DNA of 64,000 nt from Turicibacter sp. GTDB lineage: Bacteria > Bacillota_I > Bacilli_A > MOL361 > Turicibacteraceae. The notes beneath the pieces are model-generated. The model searched no databases, was not told the origin of the DNA, and saw nothing but the letters and a program-made list of their open reading frames with translations. Made by a program: the position numbers and the translations under genes. The stretch covers positions 1 to 64,000 of the forward strand of contig WRAJ01000005.1 in NCBI GenBank assembly GCA_009780245.1, read 5' to 3'. This document shows, piece by piece, positions 1 to 7,511 of the stretch; position 1 is the first letter of the stretch; each line of letters opens with the position of its first letter.

Positions 1-25
1 ACTTTGTCGTCTAAAATCGCGCGCT

Positions 26-84
26 AGTGGCATTGAATGAGTTAAAATCTAGGCTCGCGAGTCCGCGAGTCACAAAATGCCACT
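26..84. repeat. Nested inverted repeat (cruciform or RNA hairpin)
   Basis: AGTGGCATT at 26-34 is answered by AATGCCACT at 76-84. Inside it, CTCGCG at 54-59 pairs with CGCGAG at 64-69 around a 4-base loop. There is no T-run after the stem on the plus strand, so it is not a clear terminator. It lies upstream of the gene starting at 183. Its function is unknown. Confidence 0.5.
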
Positions 85-182
85 TTCCCCCTCCAAATTA
101 CGTGTTAGTGGCAGAGTGTGGTAGCAATAACTCATTAAGGGAAGAACAAGTTAAAAAATTGTAAGTGAGGTGTAATAAACTA

Positions 183-932
183 ATGAAAAAAATGATAAAG
201 CATATTAATCATTATAAAAAAGAATTATCTAGATTTGTAAAAGAGCTCGAAACTTCACCAGAGGGATGTTTAATAAAAAGTGGTACAAGCTACAGACACC
301 GAATAAAAGGCAAAGACATTGGGATTACAAAAAACGAGCTGCTCATCATACAGCTTTGCCGAAAGAAATTCCTCATTGAACGCATCAAACAACTTAAGTA
401 TAATATCGCGGTTATCCTAGCCGATAATCTTGAAAACTTCGACTTCAGAACACCGCAAGAACTTATCCAAAGTTTCCCTTCGGCCTATCAAGGCTTACCA
501 AAAGAATATTTCTACCACCCATCCGTCATTCCATGGCTACAGCAAGAGCGAGTAAAAAATACATACCCGATGGATTCATCGGACTGGTCATACTCCAACA
601 ACGGCACACCGCTAAGATCAAAATCCGAAACATTCATCGCCAACCTGTTGGAGCAATACGACTTACCTTATCACTACGACGTTGCAACAAAAATCGGAAC
701 AAAACCGATGTACCCAGACTTTCTAATTATAAACCCCTACACGGGTATCGTCACCCCTTGGGAACACTTCGGCGCCCTTCACAAGGATGGCTACGAAAAG
801 AAAATGAATGAAAAAATGGCGATTTACCTTGAGGCCGGCTTCATTCCACTAGAAACGATCATTTACACCTTCGAAGCGGATGCCAAAAACCCAGCTCGCC
901 TTAAATATCTAATAGAAAAGCTTCTTTTGTAA
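183..932 (+). CDS. PD-(D/E)XK nuclease-like protein, orphan
   Basis: A complete 249-residue soluble protein. I chose the ATG at 183 because GAGGTG lies about ten bases upstream; a GTG at 165 would add six residues. The C-terminal half carries a pattern seen in small PD-(D/E)XK-like nucleases: a conserved Lys-Ser-Glu in the context LRSKSE near residue 155, then YPDF about 30-35 residues later, then WEHFG after another 15. The Asp of YPDF and the Glu of WEH would be the metal-binding pair. The N-terminal half is basic and helical. No methylase, helicase or partner gene lies beside it, so a restriction role is not supported. The fold call is by motif only. Confidence 0.5.
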   Translation: MKKMIKHINHYKKELSRFVKELETSPEGCLIKSGTSYRHRIKGKDIGITKNELLIIQLCRKKFLIERIKQLKYNIAVILADNLENFDFRTPQELIQSFPSAYQGLPKEYFYHPSVIPWLQQERVKNTYPMDSSDWSYSNNGTPLRSKSETFIANLLEQYDLPYHYDVATKIGTKPMYPDFLIINPYTGIVTPWEHFGALHKDGYEKKMNEKMAIYLEAGFIPLETIIYTFEADAKNPARLKYLIEKLLL

Positions 933-1140
933 CCCTAACGCACCACCTTCCCGTCGGGAAAAGCATCAATTAACGACCACCCGAACCAAGCCAGATAAAC
1001 ACGGACAACGGGTTGCGCACCAAAATCATTTTACAAGTTCATCAACACGATCATACACCATTAAGAGCGTACACAAAGCACTTGAAACGAGGCTTTTTTT
1101 TTGCACTTTTTTATGGTTGTGATTTTTTTCGTTTTAGCCC
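933..1140. other. Intergenic stretch without clear features
   Basis: About 210 bases between the nuclease-like gene and the PadR promoter. There is a short TTCCC/GGGAA palindrome near 948 and a T-run near 1094 without a convincing stem before it. I see no gene, RNA gene or repeat here. Confidence 0.4.
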
Positions 1141-1169
1141 TTGCCTTTTGTTTGAGAGTGGTGTATAAT
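1141..1169 (+). promoter_or_regulatory. Promoter of the PadR-DUF2812 operon
   Basis: TTGCCT at 1141-1146, a 17-base spacer, then TATAAT at 1164-1169. It points into the PadR gene. Confidence 0.6.
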
Positions 1170-1180
1170 AACATTGTAGG

Positions 1181-1240
1181 TCGAGTCATGACAGGTCACG
1201 ACGAGTCATGTCAAGGCTAGTCAGGTCATGAGAAGACATA
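1181..1240 (+). promoter_or_regulatory. Cluster of GTCATG/GTCACG motifs, candidate PadR operator
   Basis: The 60 bases after the promoter hold repeated GAGTCATG (1183 and 1203), GGTCACG and GGTCATG motifs, including the palindromes GTCATGAC and TGACATGACTC on the other strand. PadR regulators often bind ATG/CAT-type palindromes in their own promoter, so autoregulation is the likely reading. This is inferred from position. Confidence 0.4.
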
Positions 1241-1260
1241 GGTAAACGGAGGTGGAAGTG

Positions 1261-1584
1261 ATGAAAGCAATGATGGCTAAATATTTGCCGATGACGGAGA
1301 CGAGTTGTTATATTTTGTTGGCAACCGAAAGCATGCCGATGCACGGGTATGCGATTGTTCAGCACGTGAGGCGGATCACGAACAATCGGATTACGCTCGG
1401 GAATGGGACGTTGTATGGGACGATTAGCAAGATGGAAAAAGACGGATTGCTCCAGATGATTCTCGATGATGAGAAGAAGAAAATTTATGAAATCACGTCA
1501 CTTGGGAAAGACATTTTGCGAAGTGAGAAGAAGCGCATCGAGGAGCTTCATAACAATTTGAAGGGAGTGGCTGACGATGATTAA
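1261..1584 (+). CDS. PadR family transcriptional regulator
   Basis: A 107-residue winged-helix regulator. The sequence shows the PadR core: TSCYILLATES..MHGYAIVQHV in helices 1-2, then NRITLGNGTLYGTISKMEKDGLL for the recognition helix and wing, and a short C-terminal dimerisation helix. The ATG at 1261 has GGAGGT seven bases upstream; an in-frame GTG at 1252 overlaps that site and is less likely. The last eight bases overlap the next gene, a layout typical of PadR with DUF2812 membrane proteins. It probably represses its own operon through the motif cluster just upstream. Confidence 0.9.
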   Translation: MKAMMAKYLPMTETSCYILLATESMPMHGYAIVQHVRRITNNRITLGNGTLYGTISKMEKDGLLQMILDDEKKKIYEITSLGKDILRSEKKRIEELHNNLKGVADDD

Positions 1585-2398
1585 ACGCATTCCGAATCGG
1601 AACCATATTTTTGAGTACGAGAAGAAGTATTTAGAGGAGAAACATCGTGAGGGGTTTAAGCTAAAGCGTAGAGGGTTGATTTTTTATACCTTTGAGCGCG
1701 TGACGCCAGGTGAGGCAGTTTACGAGATGGACTTGGCATGTAAGGGGCTTTCGGACTGTCAGTTGCAGGCGTGTGATTGGGAATTGTTGACGAAAAGGCG
1801 TACGTTGTTTAGGAAGTTGAAGAAGGTTTATTACTACAGTCAGGACACTGAGGCAAGGCTGTTGGTAGATGAGCAGTTGCGCTTAGAATATTACAAGTTT
1901 AAGCGGGCAGCTTGGTGGGTGTTGCTTGTCGCTTGGCCGTTTGTGACGATCTTTGGGGGTGGCATGTTACTTTATGATTTAGCCCCAGACTTTTTTGATA
2001 ATTGGCTATCATCTTCTATCTTCGTCATGCCGTATATTTATTATAAGGCATTACCCTTTACTCGTGGCATTAATTTTCTTAATGAGAAGCTTGGAAATGA
2101 AACGATTATGTGGCACCACTTTACGATTCATTTTACCGGCTTAACCGATGAGCAGCACACTGAGCTTAGTCAAACGATTCGTTTTTTCGGATTGGTGGCT
2201 GCTTATGCGAAAAAGGGTGAAAAAGATTATGTGTTGTTGAAAACACGTCTGACAAATACGGCGCTTCTTGAGCAAGAGATTATGAATTCTGCTGGGTTGC
2301 GACCGGAGAATTTATTGTTTATTCATAAGGCGAGCATTGCTTACAACACGACGGGTGCGTTGTTTGAGGCGTTGGTTAGTGCACCACCGAAATTGTAA
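1577..2398 (+). CDS. DUF2812 family membrane protein
   Basis: 273 residues, overlapping the PadR gene by eight bases and so translationally coupled. The N-terminus has the DUF2812 pattern: EYEKKYLEEKHREGFKL, then a beta-rich stretch with FYTFERVTPGEAVYEMDL. A Trp-rich hydrophobic stretch around residues 113-135 gives one or two membrane segments, with another possible one near 145-160. The C-terminal third resembles a soluble domain shared weakly with the next gene. PadR-DUF2812 pairs are common in Firmicutes, and their function is not established. It is probably a membrane sensor or effector under PadR control. Confidence 0.7.
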   Translation: MIKRIPNRNHIFEYEKKYLEEKHREGFKLKRRGLIFYTFERVTPGEAVYEMDLACKGLSDCQLQACDWELLTKRRTLFRKLKKVYYYSQDTEARLLVDEQLRLEYYKFKRAAWWVLLVAWPFVTIFGGGMLLYDLAPDFFDNWLSSSIFVMPYIYYKALPFTRGINFLNEKLGNETIMWHHFTIHFTGLTDEQHTELSQTIRFFGLVAAYAKKGEKDYVLLKTRLTNTALLEQEIMNSAGLRPENLLFIHKASIAYNTTGALFEALVSAPPKL

Positions 2399-2412
2399 AG
2401 GAGGGAAAAGCT

Positions 2413-3192
2413 ATGAAAATTTTTAAAATTCCAATCAGGAATATTTCGATGATAACGGAGAAAAGATACCTTGAAGAAAAGCTTGCAAAGGGATTGAAAT
2501 TAGTTAACCGTGGATTATTCTTTTACAAGTTTGAAAAAGTGTCGTCGTGTCAAGGCAGTGTTGGGATTGATTTAGTGCCGACGATGTTTAATGAGGACGG
2601 TTTAGAGATCGAGGGTTGGGAGTACAGGTTGTCACACAAAAGTTTTTTAAGCAAGTATAAAAAGGTGTATTATGATACGACGGAACCCGATTTAACGATT
2701 TCGGTAGATGAAGGTATGGTGATGGATTTTTATTCGGTGGCGGCAAATCGTGCGTCTAGTGTGTTGATTCTTTCGAGTATTGGCGCTATTTTGATTCTAC
2801 TTGCGCCGGTGTATTTAGATTTATTAGGGATTGACCGGCGTGTTCCCGCCAGTGTTTTGTTAGGTGCGGTCGCTTTAGCGGTGGTTGTTGGGGTGGTAGC
2901 GGCCATTTATGATAAGGCAGCAATGAATTCGAGGAAGGCGCTTAATCCTGTTGCGTTTCAAAAGGTTTATTCGGTTAGATTAAGGAAAGGGGTGGGAGAT
3001 TTACAGAAACAGCAGGTTGAAGAGAAGATGAAAAGTTTGGGATCACATGTGATGTCAAGTAAGAACGGTATTATGATTCGGACGAGTTTGACTGGCGAGG
3101 ACGTTAGGCAGGAGCTTTTAGCGCTTGATGAGGTGACTCTTGATGATTTTACGATTTGGAATATGGCGGGCAGATGGTCGGTTCAGGTTTAG
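2413..3192 (+). CDS. Second DUF2812 family membrane protein
   Basis: 259 residues, 14 bases after the previous gene, with AAGGAGGG just before the ATG. It is a diverged paralogue of its upstream neighbour: ITEKRYLEEKLAKGLKLVNRGLFFYKFEKV matches the first gene's start, followed by WEYRLSHKSFLSKYKKVYYDT. Two hydrophobic segments near residues 115-135 and 143-165 form a hairpin in the membrane. The C-terminal 75 residues are soluble. The pair arose by tandem duplication and may form a heteromer. Function unknown. Confidence 0.65.
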   Translation: MKIFKIPIRNISMITEKRYLEEKLAKGLKLVNRGLFFYKFEKVSSCQGSVGIDLVPTMFNEDGLEIEGWEYRLSHKSFLSKYKKVYYDTTEPDLTISVDEGMVMDFYSVAANRASSVLILSSIGAILILLAPVYLDLLGIDRRVPASVLLGAVALAVVVGVVAAIYDKAAMNSRKALNPVAFQKVYSVRLRKGVGDLQKQQVEEKMKSLGSHVMSSKNGIMIRTSLTGEDVRQELLALDEVTLDDFTIWNMAGRWSVQV

Positions 3193-3215
3193 TGTAGATG
3201 ATGTTAGCCTACGGG

Positions 3216-3244
3216 TTGACATTGTCTTTTATTTTGTGTATGCT
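3216..3244 (+). promoter_or_regulatory. Promoter of tsaD-menA
   Basis: A perfect TTGACA at 3216-3221, a 17-base spacer and TATGCT at 3239-3244, about 40 bases before the tsaD start. Confidence 0.65.
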
Positions 3245-3286
3245 CTATGTACTTAGGAAAACCAATTTTTGAAAGCAGGTTGTGTT

Positions 3287-4285
3287 ATGTTAATATTAGG
3301 AATTGAATCGAGTTGTGATGAGACGGCGGCAAGCGTGGCGCGGGATGGCTGCGAGGTTTTGTCGAACGTCGTGGCATCGCAGGCGGATATTCATCGGCAG
3401 TTTGGCGGGGTGGTGCCGGAGGTGGCGAGTCGCTATCACGTGGAAGTCATTACGGCTGTGATTGATGAGGCGATGCGTGAGGCGGGAGTTGCGTTTTCGG
3501 ATCTCGACGGCATTGCGGTGACGCAGGGGCCGGGGCTGGTGGGCTCGCTCATTGTTGGGTTGCAAGCGGCGCAGGCGATCTCTTTTGTGCATAACATTCC
3601 GTTGATTCCTGTGCATCATATTGCGGGTCATATTTATGCGAACGCATTGGAGGCACCGATGACGTTTCCACTGATTGCCTTAGTTGTCAGCGGCGGTCAC
3701 ACGGAGCTTATCCTCATGAAAGCCGATAACGAATTTGAATACCTCGGGCGCACCCTTGACGATGCGGTGGGGGAAGCTTATGACAAAGTCGCTCGCATTT
3801 TAGAAATTGGCTATCCGGGCGGTCCTTTAATAGATAAGCTTGCGACAACGGGTTGTGACACGTATTCTTTACCTCGCATTTGGTTGGATAAGAATGGGTT
3901 TGACTTTAGCTTCTCAGGATTGAAGTCGGCTGTGATTAATCTCACCCATAACGCTAAGCAAAGAGGGGAGCTGATTGATCCGGCGAATTTGGCAGCGAGT
4001 TTTCAGGCGAGTGTGGTGGAGGTGCTCGTGGGGAAGACGATGCGGGCATTGGAGAAGTACGGCGTGGAAAATTTGGTTGTCGCTGGTGGCGTTGCCGCGA
4101 ATTCGGGTTTGCGTGGAGCGTTAGAAGCCGCAGCAAAAGAAAAAGGCATCCATTTAATGATCCCTGCGTTTAAGTATTGTACGGATAATGCGGCGATGAT
4201 TGCGGCGGCGGGTGCTGTGAATTTGCGTCAACAGAAGACGAGCGATTTGGCGCTTGATGCCAAGCCGAATTTGAAATTGGTATAG
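3287..4285 (+). CDS. tsaD: tRNA N6-adenosine threonylcarbamoyltransferase TsaD
   Basis: TsaD transfers the threonylcarbamoyl group to A37 of ANN-decoding tRNAs, working with TsaB and TsaE. The 332-residue length is normal for the family. Visible marks are the N-terminal ILGIESSCDETAAS, the metal-binding HHIAGH motif near residue 107, SGGHTEL, DDAVGEAYDKVAR, FDFSFSGLKSA and VAGGVAAN. I chose the ATG at 3287, which begins directly at the conserved MLILGIESS; an upstream TTG at 3269 would add six non-conserved residues. tsaB and tsaE are not in the window. menA follows 13 bases later. Confidence 0.95.
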   Translation: MLILGIESSCDETAASVARDGCEVLSNVVASQADIHRQFGGVVPEVASRYHVEVITAVIDEAMREAGVAFSDLDGIAVTQGPGLVGSLIVGLQAAQAISFVHNIPLIPVHHIAGHIYANALEAPMTFPLIALVVSGGHTELILMKADNEFEYLGRTLDDAVGEAYDKVARILEIGYPGGPLIDKLATTGCDTYSLPRIWLDKNGFDFSFSGLKSAVINLTHNAKQRGELIDPANLAASFQASVVEVLVGKTMRALEKYGVENLVVAGGVAANSGLRGALEAAAKEKGIHLMIPAFKYCTDNAAMIAAAGAVNLRQQKTSDLALDAKPNLKLV

Positions 4286-4298
4286 AGGAGTTACACGG

Positions 4299-5249
4299 AT
4301 GAATTTGACTCATTTTTTACAACTTGTTGAGATTAAAACGAAGATTGCGAGCGTATTCCCATTTTTAATCGGATTGTTTTTTACGCTTTATCGCTACGAG
4401 ACGTTGAACGTGAAAGCAACGTTTGTCTTTTTTGCGGCGATGCTGATTTTTGATCTGACGACGACGAGCATCAATAATTTTTTGGATTATCGCAAGTCGG
4501 ATGATGATGCTTATCGCCAGGACGTTAACATTATCGGAAGCGCGGGGTTGAATGAGAAGACGGTGCTGTTTGTCATTTTGGCGATGCTTACGGTGGCGAC
4601 GGGACTAGGCCTTTACTTGGTAAGCTTGACTAGCTGGTTAGTTTTACTAATCGGTGCGCTTTGCTTCGCCATTGGTATTTTCTACACGTTTGGACCGATC
4701 CCTCTGTCGCGTTTGCCATTGGGAGAGATTTTCTCAGGCGTTACAATGGGTTTTGGTATTTTATTTTTAACCGTTTACGTCAACACTCATCAGCTAGGCT
4801 ACTTAGCGGTCAATATTTCCCAGGGAATATTGTCGATTCAGCTAAGCGTGCCAGAGATGCTAACGTTGTTGTTGGTATCCCTTCCGTCAATTTTTACGAT
4901 TGCGAATTTAATGTTAGCCAATAATATCTGTGACTTAGAAGAAGATGTGAAAAACAACCGTTATACGTTGGTGTATTACATCGGGAAAAAACGGGCGGTT
5001 GTGCTCTTTCATGTGCTTTATGCTTGTTCGTTCCTTTCGATTTTAGTGTGTGTGCTGCTGGGGATTCACAACGCGTGGATGTTGATCGCTTTGATCGTCT
5101 TACCCCTTGTGTTAAAAGGTTTGGCTAAGTTTCGTCAGGAACAGGTCAAGTCACGGACGTTTGTTGTGGCGGTTAGGAACCTTGTGCTTATTGATGGGAT
5201 TTTGATTATCGGGTTGAGCATAAGTAATATTAGTCGTTTTTTTAGCTAG
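4299..5249 (+). CDS. menA: 1,4-dihydroxy-2-naphthoate polyprenyltransferase-like UbiA family protein
   Basis: 316 residues with eight or nine membrane segments. The first Asp-rich motif of the UbiA superfamily reads NNFLDYRKSDDD near residue 60, and the second reads NNICDLEEDVKNNRYTL near residue 205. The order of segments and the IGSAGLNEK stretch fit MenA, which prenylates 1,4-dihydroxy-2-naphthoate in menaquinone synthesis. No other men gene is in the window, so the exact substrate rests on family resemblance. It probably shares a transcript with tsaD and is closed by the terminator just downstream. Confidence 0.8.
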   Translation: MNLTHFLQLVEIKTKIASVFPFLIGLFFTLYRYETLNVKATFVFFAAMLIFDLTTTSINNFLDYRKSDDDAYRQDVNIIGSAGLNEKTVLFVILAMLTVATGLGLYLVSLTSWLVLLIGALCFAIGIFYTFGPIPLSRLPLGEIFSGVTMGFGILFLTVYVNTHQLGYLAVNISQGILSIQLSVPEMLTLLLVSLPSIFTIANLMLANNICDLEEDVKNNRYTLVYYIGKKRAVVLFHVLYACSFLSILVCVLLGIHNAWMLIALIVLPLVLKGLAKFRQEQVKSRTFVVAVRNLVLIDGILIIGLSISNISRFFS

Positions 5250-5253
5250 TAGG

Positions 5254-5300
5254 AAAAGCCACTGGAACCGTTTTAAAAAATGCGGATTCAGTGGCTTTTT
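5254..5300. terminator. Bidirectional intrinsic terminator
   Basis: AAAAGCCACTG at 5254-5264 pairs with CAGTGGCTTTTT at 5289-5300. The A-run and T-run on either side let it serve both menA and the converging gene ending at 5304. Confidence 0.8.
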
Positions 5301-5303
5301 ATT

Positions 5304-5720
5304 TTATTCTATCGCTTGTTCCAATGCGTCTTCTATTGCACTTAAAATGACGTAACTGCTATTCGTTGCTTCGCTTACCGTATCAACCTCCAAGGTTTGC
5401 CTTGAAATTACCTCATTGATGATAACTTCTGCTGCTAACGCGTGCTCACGACCATGGTGGTGTTCGTTGATCGTGATCGCAACAATTTGGTGATCCTCGA
5501 CGACAACCTCAACGTCTGCTGACACAAGGATAGCATCAAAAGATCCGTTAAACACACCATCTGGCACTTGCTGCAAATCAGGTGTCATGATTTCAATTTC
5601 TGACACAATGCGTCGATATGACATCACATCTAATAAATACCGTCCCCCGATAAATAACCCTACCACCATCGCAATGCTGATTGTAACGGCAATTGCTTTT
5701 TTGGTTTTCTTTTGCATCAC
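5304..5720 (-). CDS. FMN-binding domain protein, membrane-anchored
   Basis: 138 residues. An N-terminal membrane segment (about residues 10-30) is followed by one FMN-binding domain of the NqrC/RnfG type: DGVFNGSFDA, VVVEDHQIVAITINEHHHGR, then the C-terminal DTVSEATNSSYVILSAIEDAL. In the family the last motif is usually S/T-G-A-T-x-S/T, whose final Thr/Ser can carry FMN covalently. Here the Gly is Glu (SEATNSS), so flavinylation is uncertain. It stands alone, without an apbE flavin transferase nearby. It may shuttle electrons outside the membrane. Confidence 0.75.
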   Translation of the reverse strand: MMQKKTKKAIAVTISIAMVVGLFIGGRYLLDVMSYRRIVSEIEIMTPDLQQVPDGVFNGSFDAILVSADVEVVVEDHQIVAITINEHHHGREHALAAEVIINEVISRQTLEVDTVSEATNSSYVILSAIEDALEQAIE

Positions 5721-5885
5721 TAACCGACTCCTCTTTCACTCATTTACCTTGCACCACTTAACTGGGATAACTAGATTATAAATGAAAAAGGATTGTTTAT
5801 TAACCACCTTTAGGATGAAAAACGCTAGGTACTTAGGCCTATTTGTTTGTGGTTTTCAAGTTTGTCCACTTCAAGAATTTTTTAA

Positions 5886-7022
5886 CTACCGAGGTACTTC
5901 CAGACGATACCCGTTAATGATAATCGCCGTCACGGCTTCGATGTCAATTGGTTCGTTCGTAGTCATCCAAGAGAATCTCTCACCACCGCCACCAGGTCCC
6001 GCAATGATCGACTCACCGTTTGCCAGTTCAATTTCGATATTGAACCAGTCGGGATAGGTTCTCATAAATAAACTGCCCAAGTGTTGTGTGCTTGTCCCGC
6101 GTATGCCGAATGGGTGGAGTCTAATGTATTCAAAATGGTACTCATTTTCTGCTAAACTTACAACGACGTCTTCCCAAAGAATAACGGGATGTTCGATGTC
6201 ACTGACGTTGACAGGTAAGTGCCATTCTCCTCGCACTGTTCGTTCGTAAGATGCAAGGGGAATGAAGTTTAAATGAATATCAGGCGCGATCTCTTCAATT
6301 GGCTCATAGAGAAAAGAAATTGCAATTGAATCCATTCGTAACTCTAGGGCATTCATATTTGGAAGCTTCTCATCTGAAAAAAGTATCATTTCGAGGTAGA
6401 ACGTCTGTGTTTCTTTGTTGAAATAGACAAGCTGTCCCATGCCCCCAAAACCATGGATGTATCGTTCATCCCCTATATATAAATCGAACCACGGTGATAC
6501 TCCTACCGAAGAAAAATTAAATGCTTCCGCATCAAACGGGTAAGGGGAAGACACACTCCAACTGCGGAATTGATCCTCACCAACTTGTTCAATTCTTTGC
6601 GTCATCAGCGGTCCGTGAACCGTTGGGTCCCAACGATAAGGCTCAAATAAACCTTCACCGCTCACATCTTGTACCGTGAGATAAAGCAAAATCGTATCGT
6701 CAATTTGCTCAGCAGCGATCACTTCAATCCGAATGCCTTCGTCCACTGCATACACGGGTTCAACCTGTGGCAGGGCATATTCCGTCAACGGCGAGTCAAA
6801 AATCGGGTGAATGAATTCAAATCTAACCATGGTTGCATAGGTCGTCGCAGACATGACGATCACCATCACCATCGCTGCCGCTAGCTTTGAAAATTTAAGC
6901 CGTGGCCTTTGCCCCACGGGTTGTAGCGCATGCATGTTTTCTTTAAATCTGTTAGCGTCCACTTCGATGTTAGAAAATGCGTCGTGGATGCGTTGTTCGT
7001 CTTTATCAAAATGAGTCATCAT
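5886..7022 (-). CDS. Membrane-anchored anti-sigma factor-like protein (DUF4179-type)
   Basis: 378 residues. A cytoplasmic stretch of about 45 residues (DKDEQRIHDAFSNIEV) precedes one membrane segment near residues 46-66, and then a large extracytoplasmic beta-rich region follows. This is the layout of the DUF4179 proteins that pair with ECF sigma factors. The start overlaps the end of the sigma factor gene by 17 bases, so the two are coupled. It probably holds the sigma factor at the membrane and releases it on an envelope signal. The extracellular part is acidic. The assignment rests on layout and neighbour more than on motifs. Confidence 0.7.
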   Translation of the reverse strand: MMTHFDKDEQRIHDAFSNIEVDANRFKENMHALQPVGQRPRLKFSKLAAAMVMVIVMSATTYATMVRFEFIHPIFDSPLTEYALPQVEPVYAVDEGIRIEVIAAEQIDDTILLYLTVQDVSGEGLFEPYRWDPTVHGPLMTQRIEQVGEDQFRSWSVSSPYPFDAEAFNFSSVGVSPWFDLYIGDERYIHGFGGMGQLVYFNKETQTFYLEMILFSDEKLPNMNALELRMDSIAISFLYEPIEEIAPDIHLNFIPLASYERTVRGEWHLPVNVSDIEHPVILWEDVVVSLAENEYHFEYIRLHPFGIRGTSTQHLGSLFMRTYPDWFNIEIELANGESIIAGPGGGGERFSWMTTNEPIDIEAVTAIIINGYRLEVPR

Positions 7023-7500
7023 CGTGTTCCTCCTTTAAAATTGCGGCTAGTTTCGCCTTTGCTCGTTCGTACCGTTTCCGCAAAGTTGCGGGTCTCACAC
7101 CCATCTGCTCGGCCAGTTCCTCGTAACAATACCCCTCAACAATTCGCCCGTAAAGCAACGCCCTCTCCTGTGGTTTCAACTTCCCCAATGCTTGCAAAGT
7201 CCGCTCGCTAAAGTCATTGTTTTGATTTTCTACAACCGTATCAACAGGCACCTCACCAAACGGCAAAACCTTCCGCCTCCGCAGCAAATTGATGCTTTTA
7301 TTATAAGTGATTCGGTAAAGCCAAGCAGAGAGATGCTTGCCGTCGAACGTGTCCAAGTGTTGATAAGCGGCGACAAAGACGTCCTGTACGACATCCTCGG
7401 CGTCCTGGTGGTGATATAAAATAGAGGTCGCGTAACGCAATAGGCGTTCGCTGTAAGTTTCGATTAAATCTTCAATTTGATAAGCCAACTTGCGTGGCAC
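7006..7500 (-). CDS. ECF-type RNA polymerase sigma factor
   Basis: 164 residues. Region 2 reads YATSILYHHQDAEDVVQDVFVAAYQHLDTFDG..SAWLYRITYNKSINLLRRRK. Region 4 reads LQALGKLKPQERALLYGRIVEGYCYEELAEQMGVRPATLRKRYERAKAKL. This is a standard sigma70-family group 4 protein. It lies between an FtsX-like permease gene (11 bases upstream) and its putative anti-sigma factor, in one leftward operon. The operon layout suggests an envelope-stress circuit. Its target promoters are not identifiable here. Confidence 0.92.
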   Translation of the reverse strand: MPRKLAYQIEDLIETYSERLLRYATSILYHHQDAEDVVQDVFVAAYQHLDTFDGKHLSAWLYRITYNKSINLLRRRKVLPFGEVPVDTVVENQNNDFSERTLQALGKLKPQERALLYGRIVEGYCYEELAEQMGVRPATLRKRYERAKAKLAAILKEEHDDDSF

Positions 7501-7511
7501 CTCCTTTGGCG

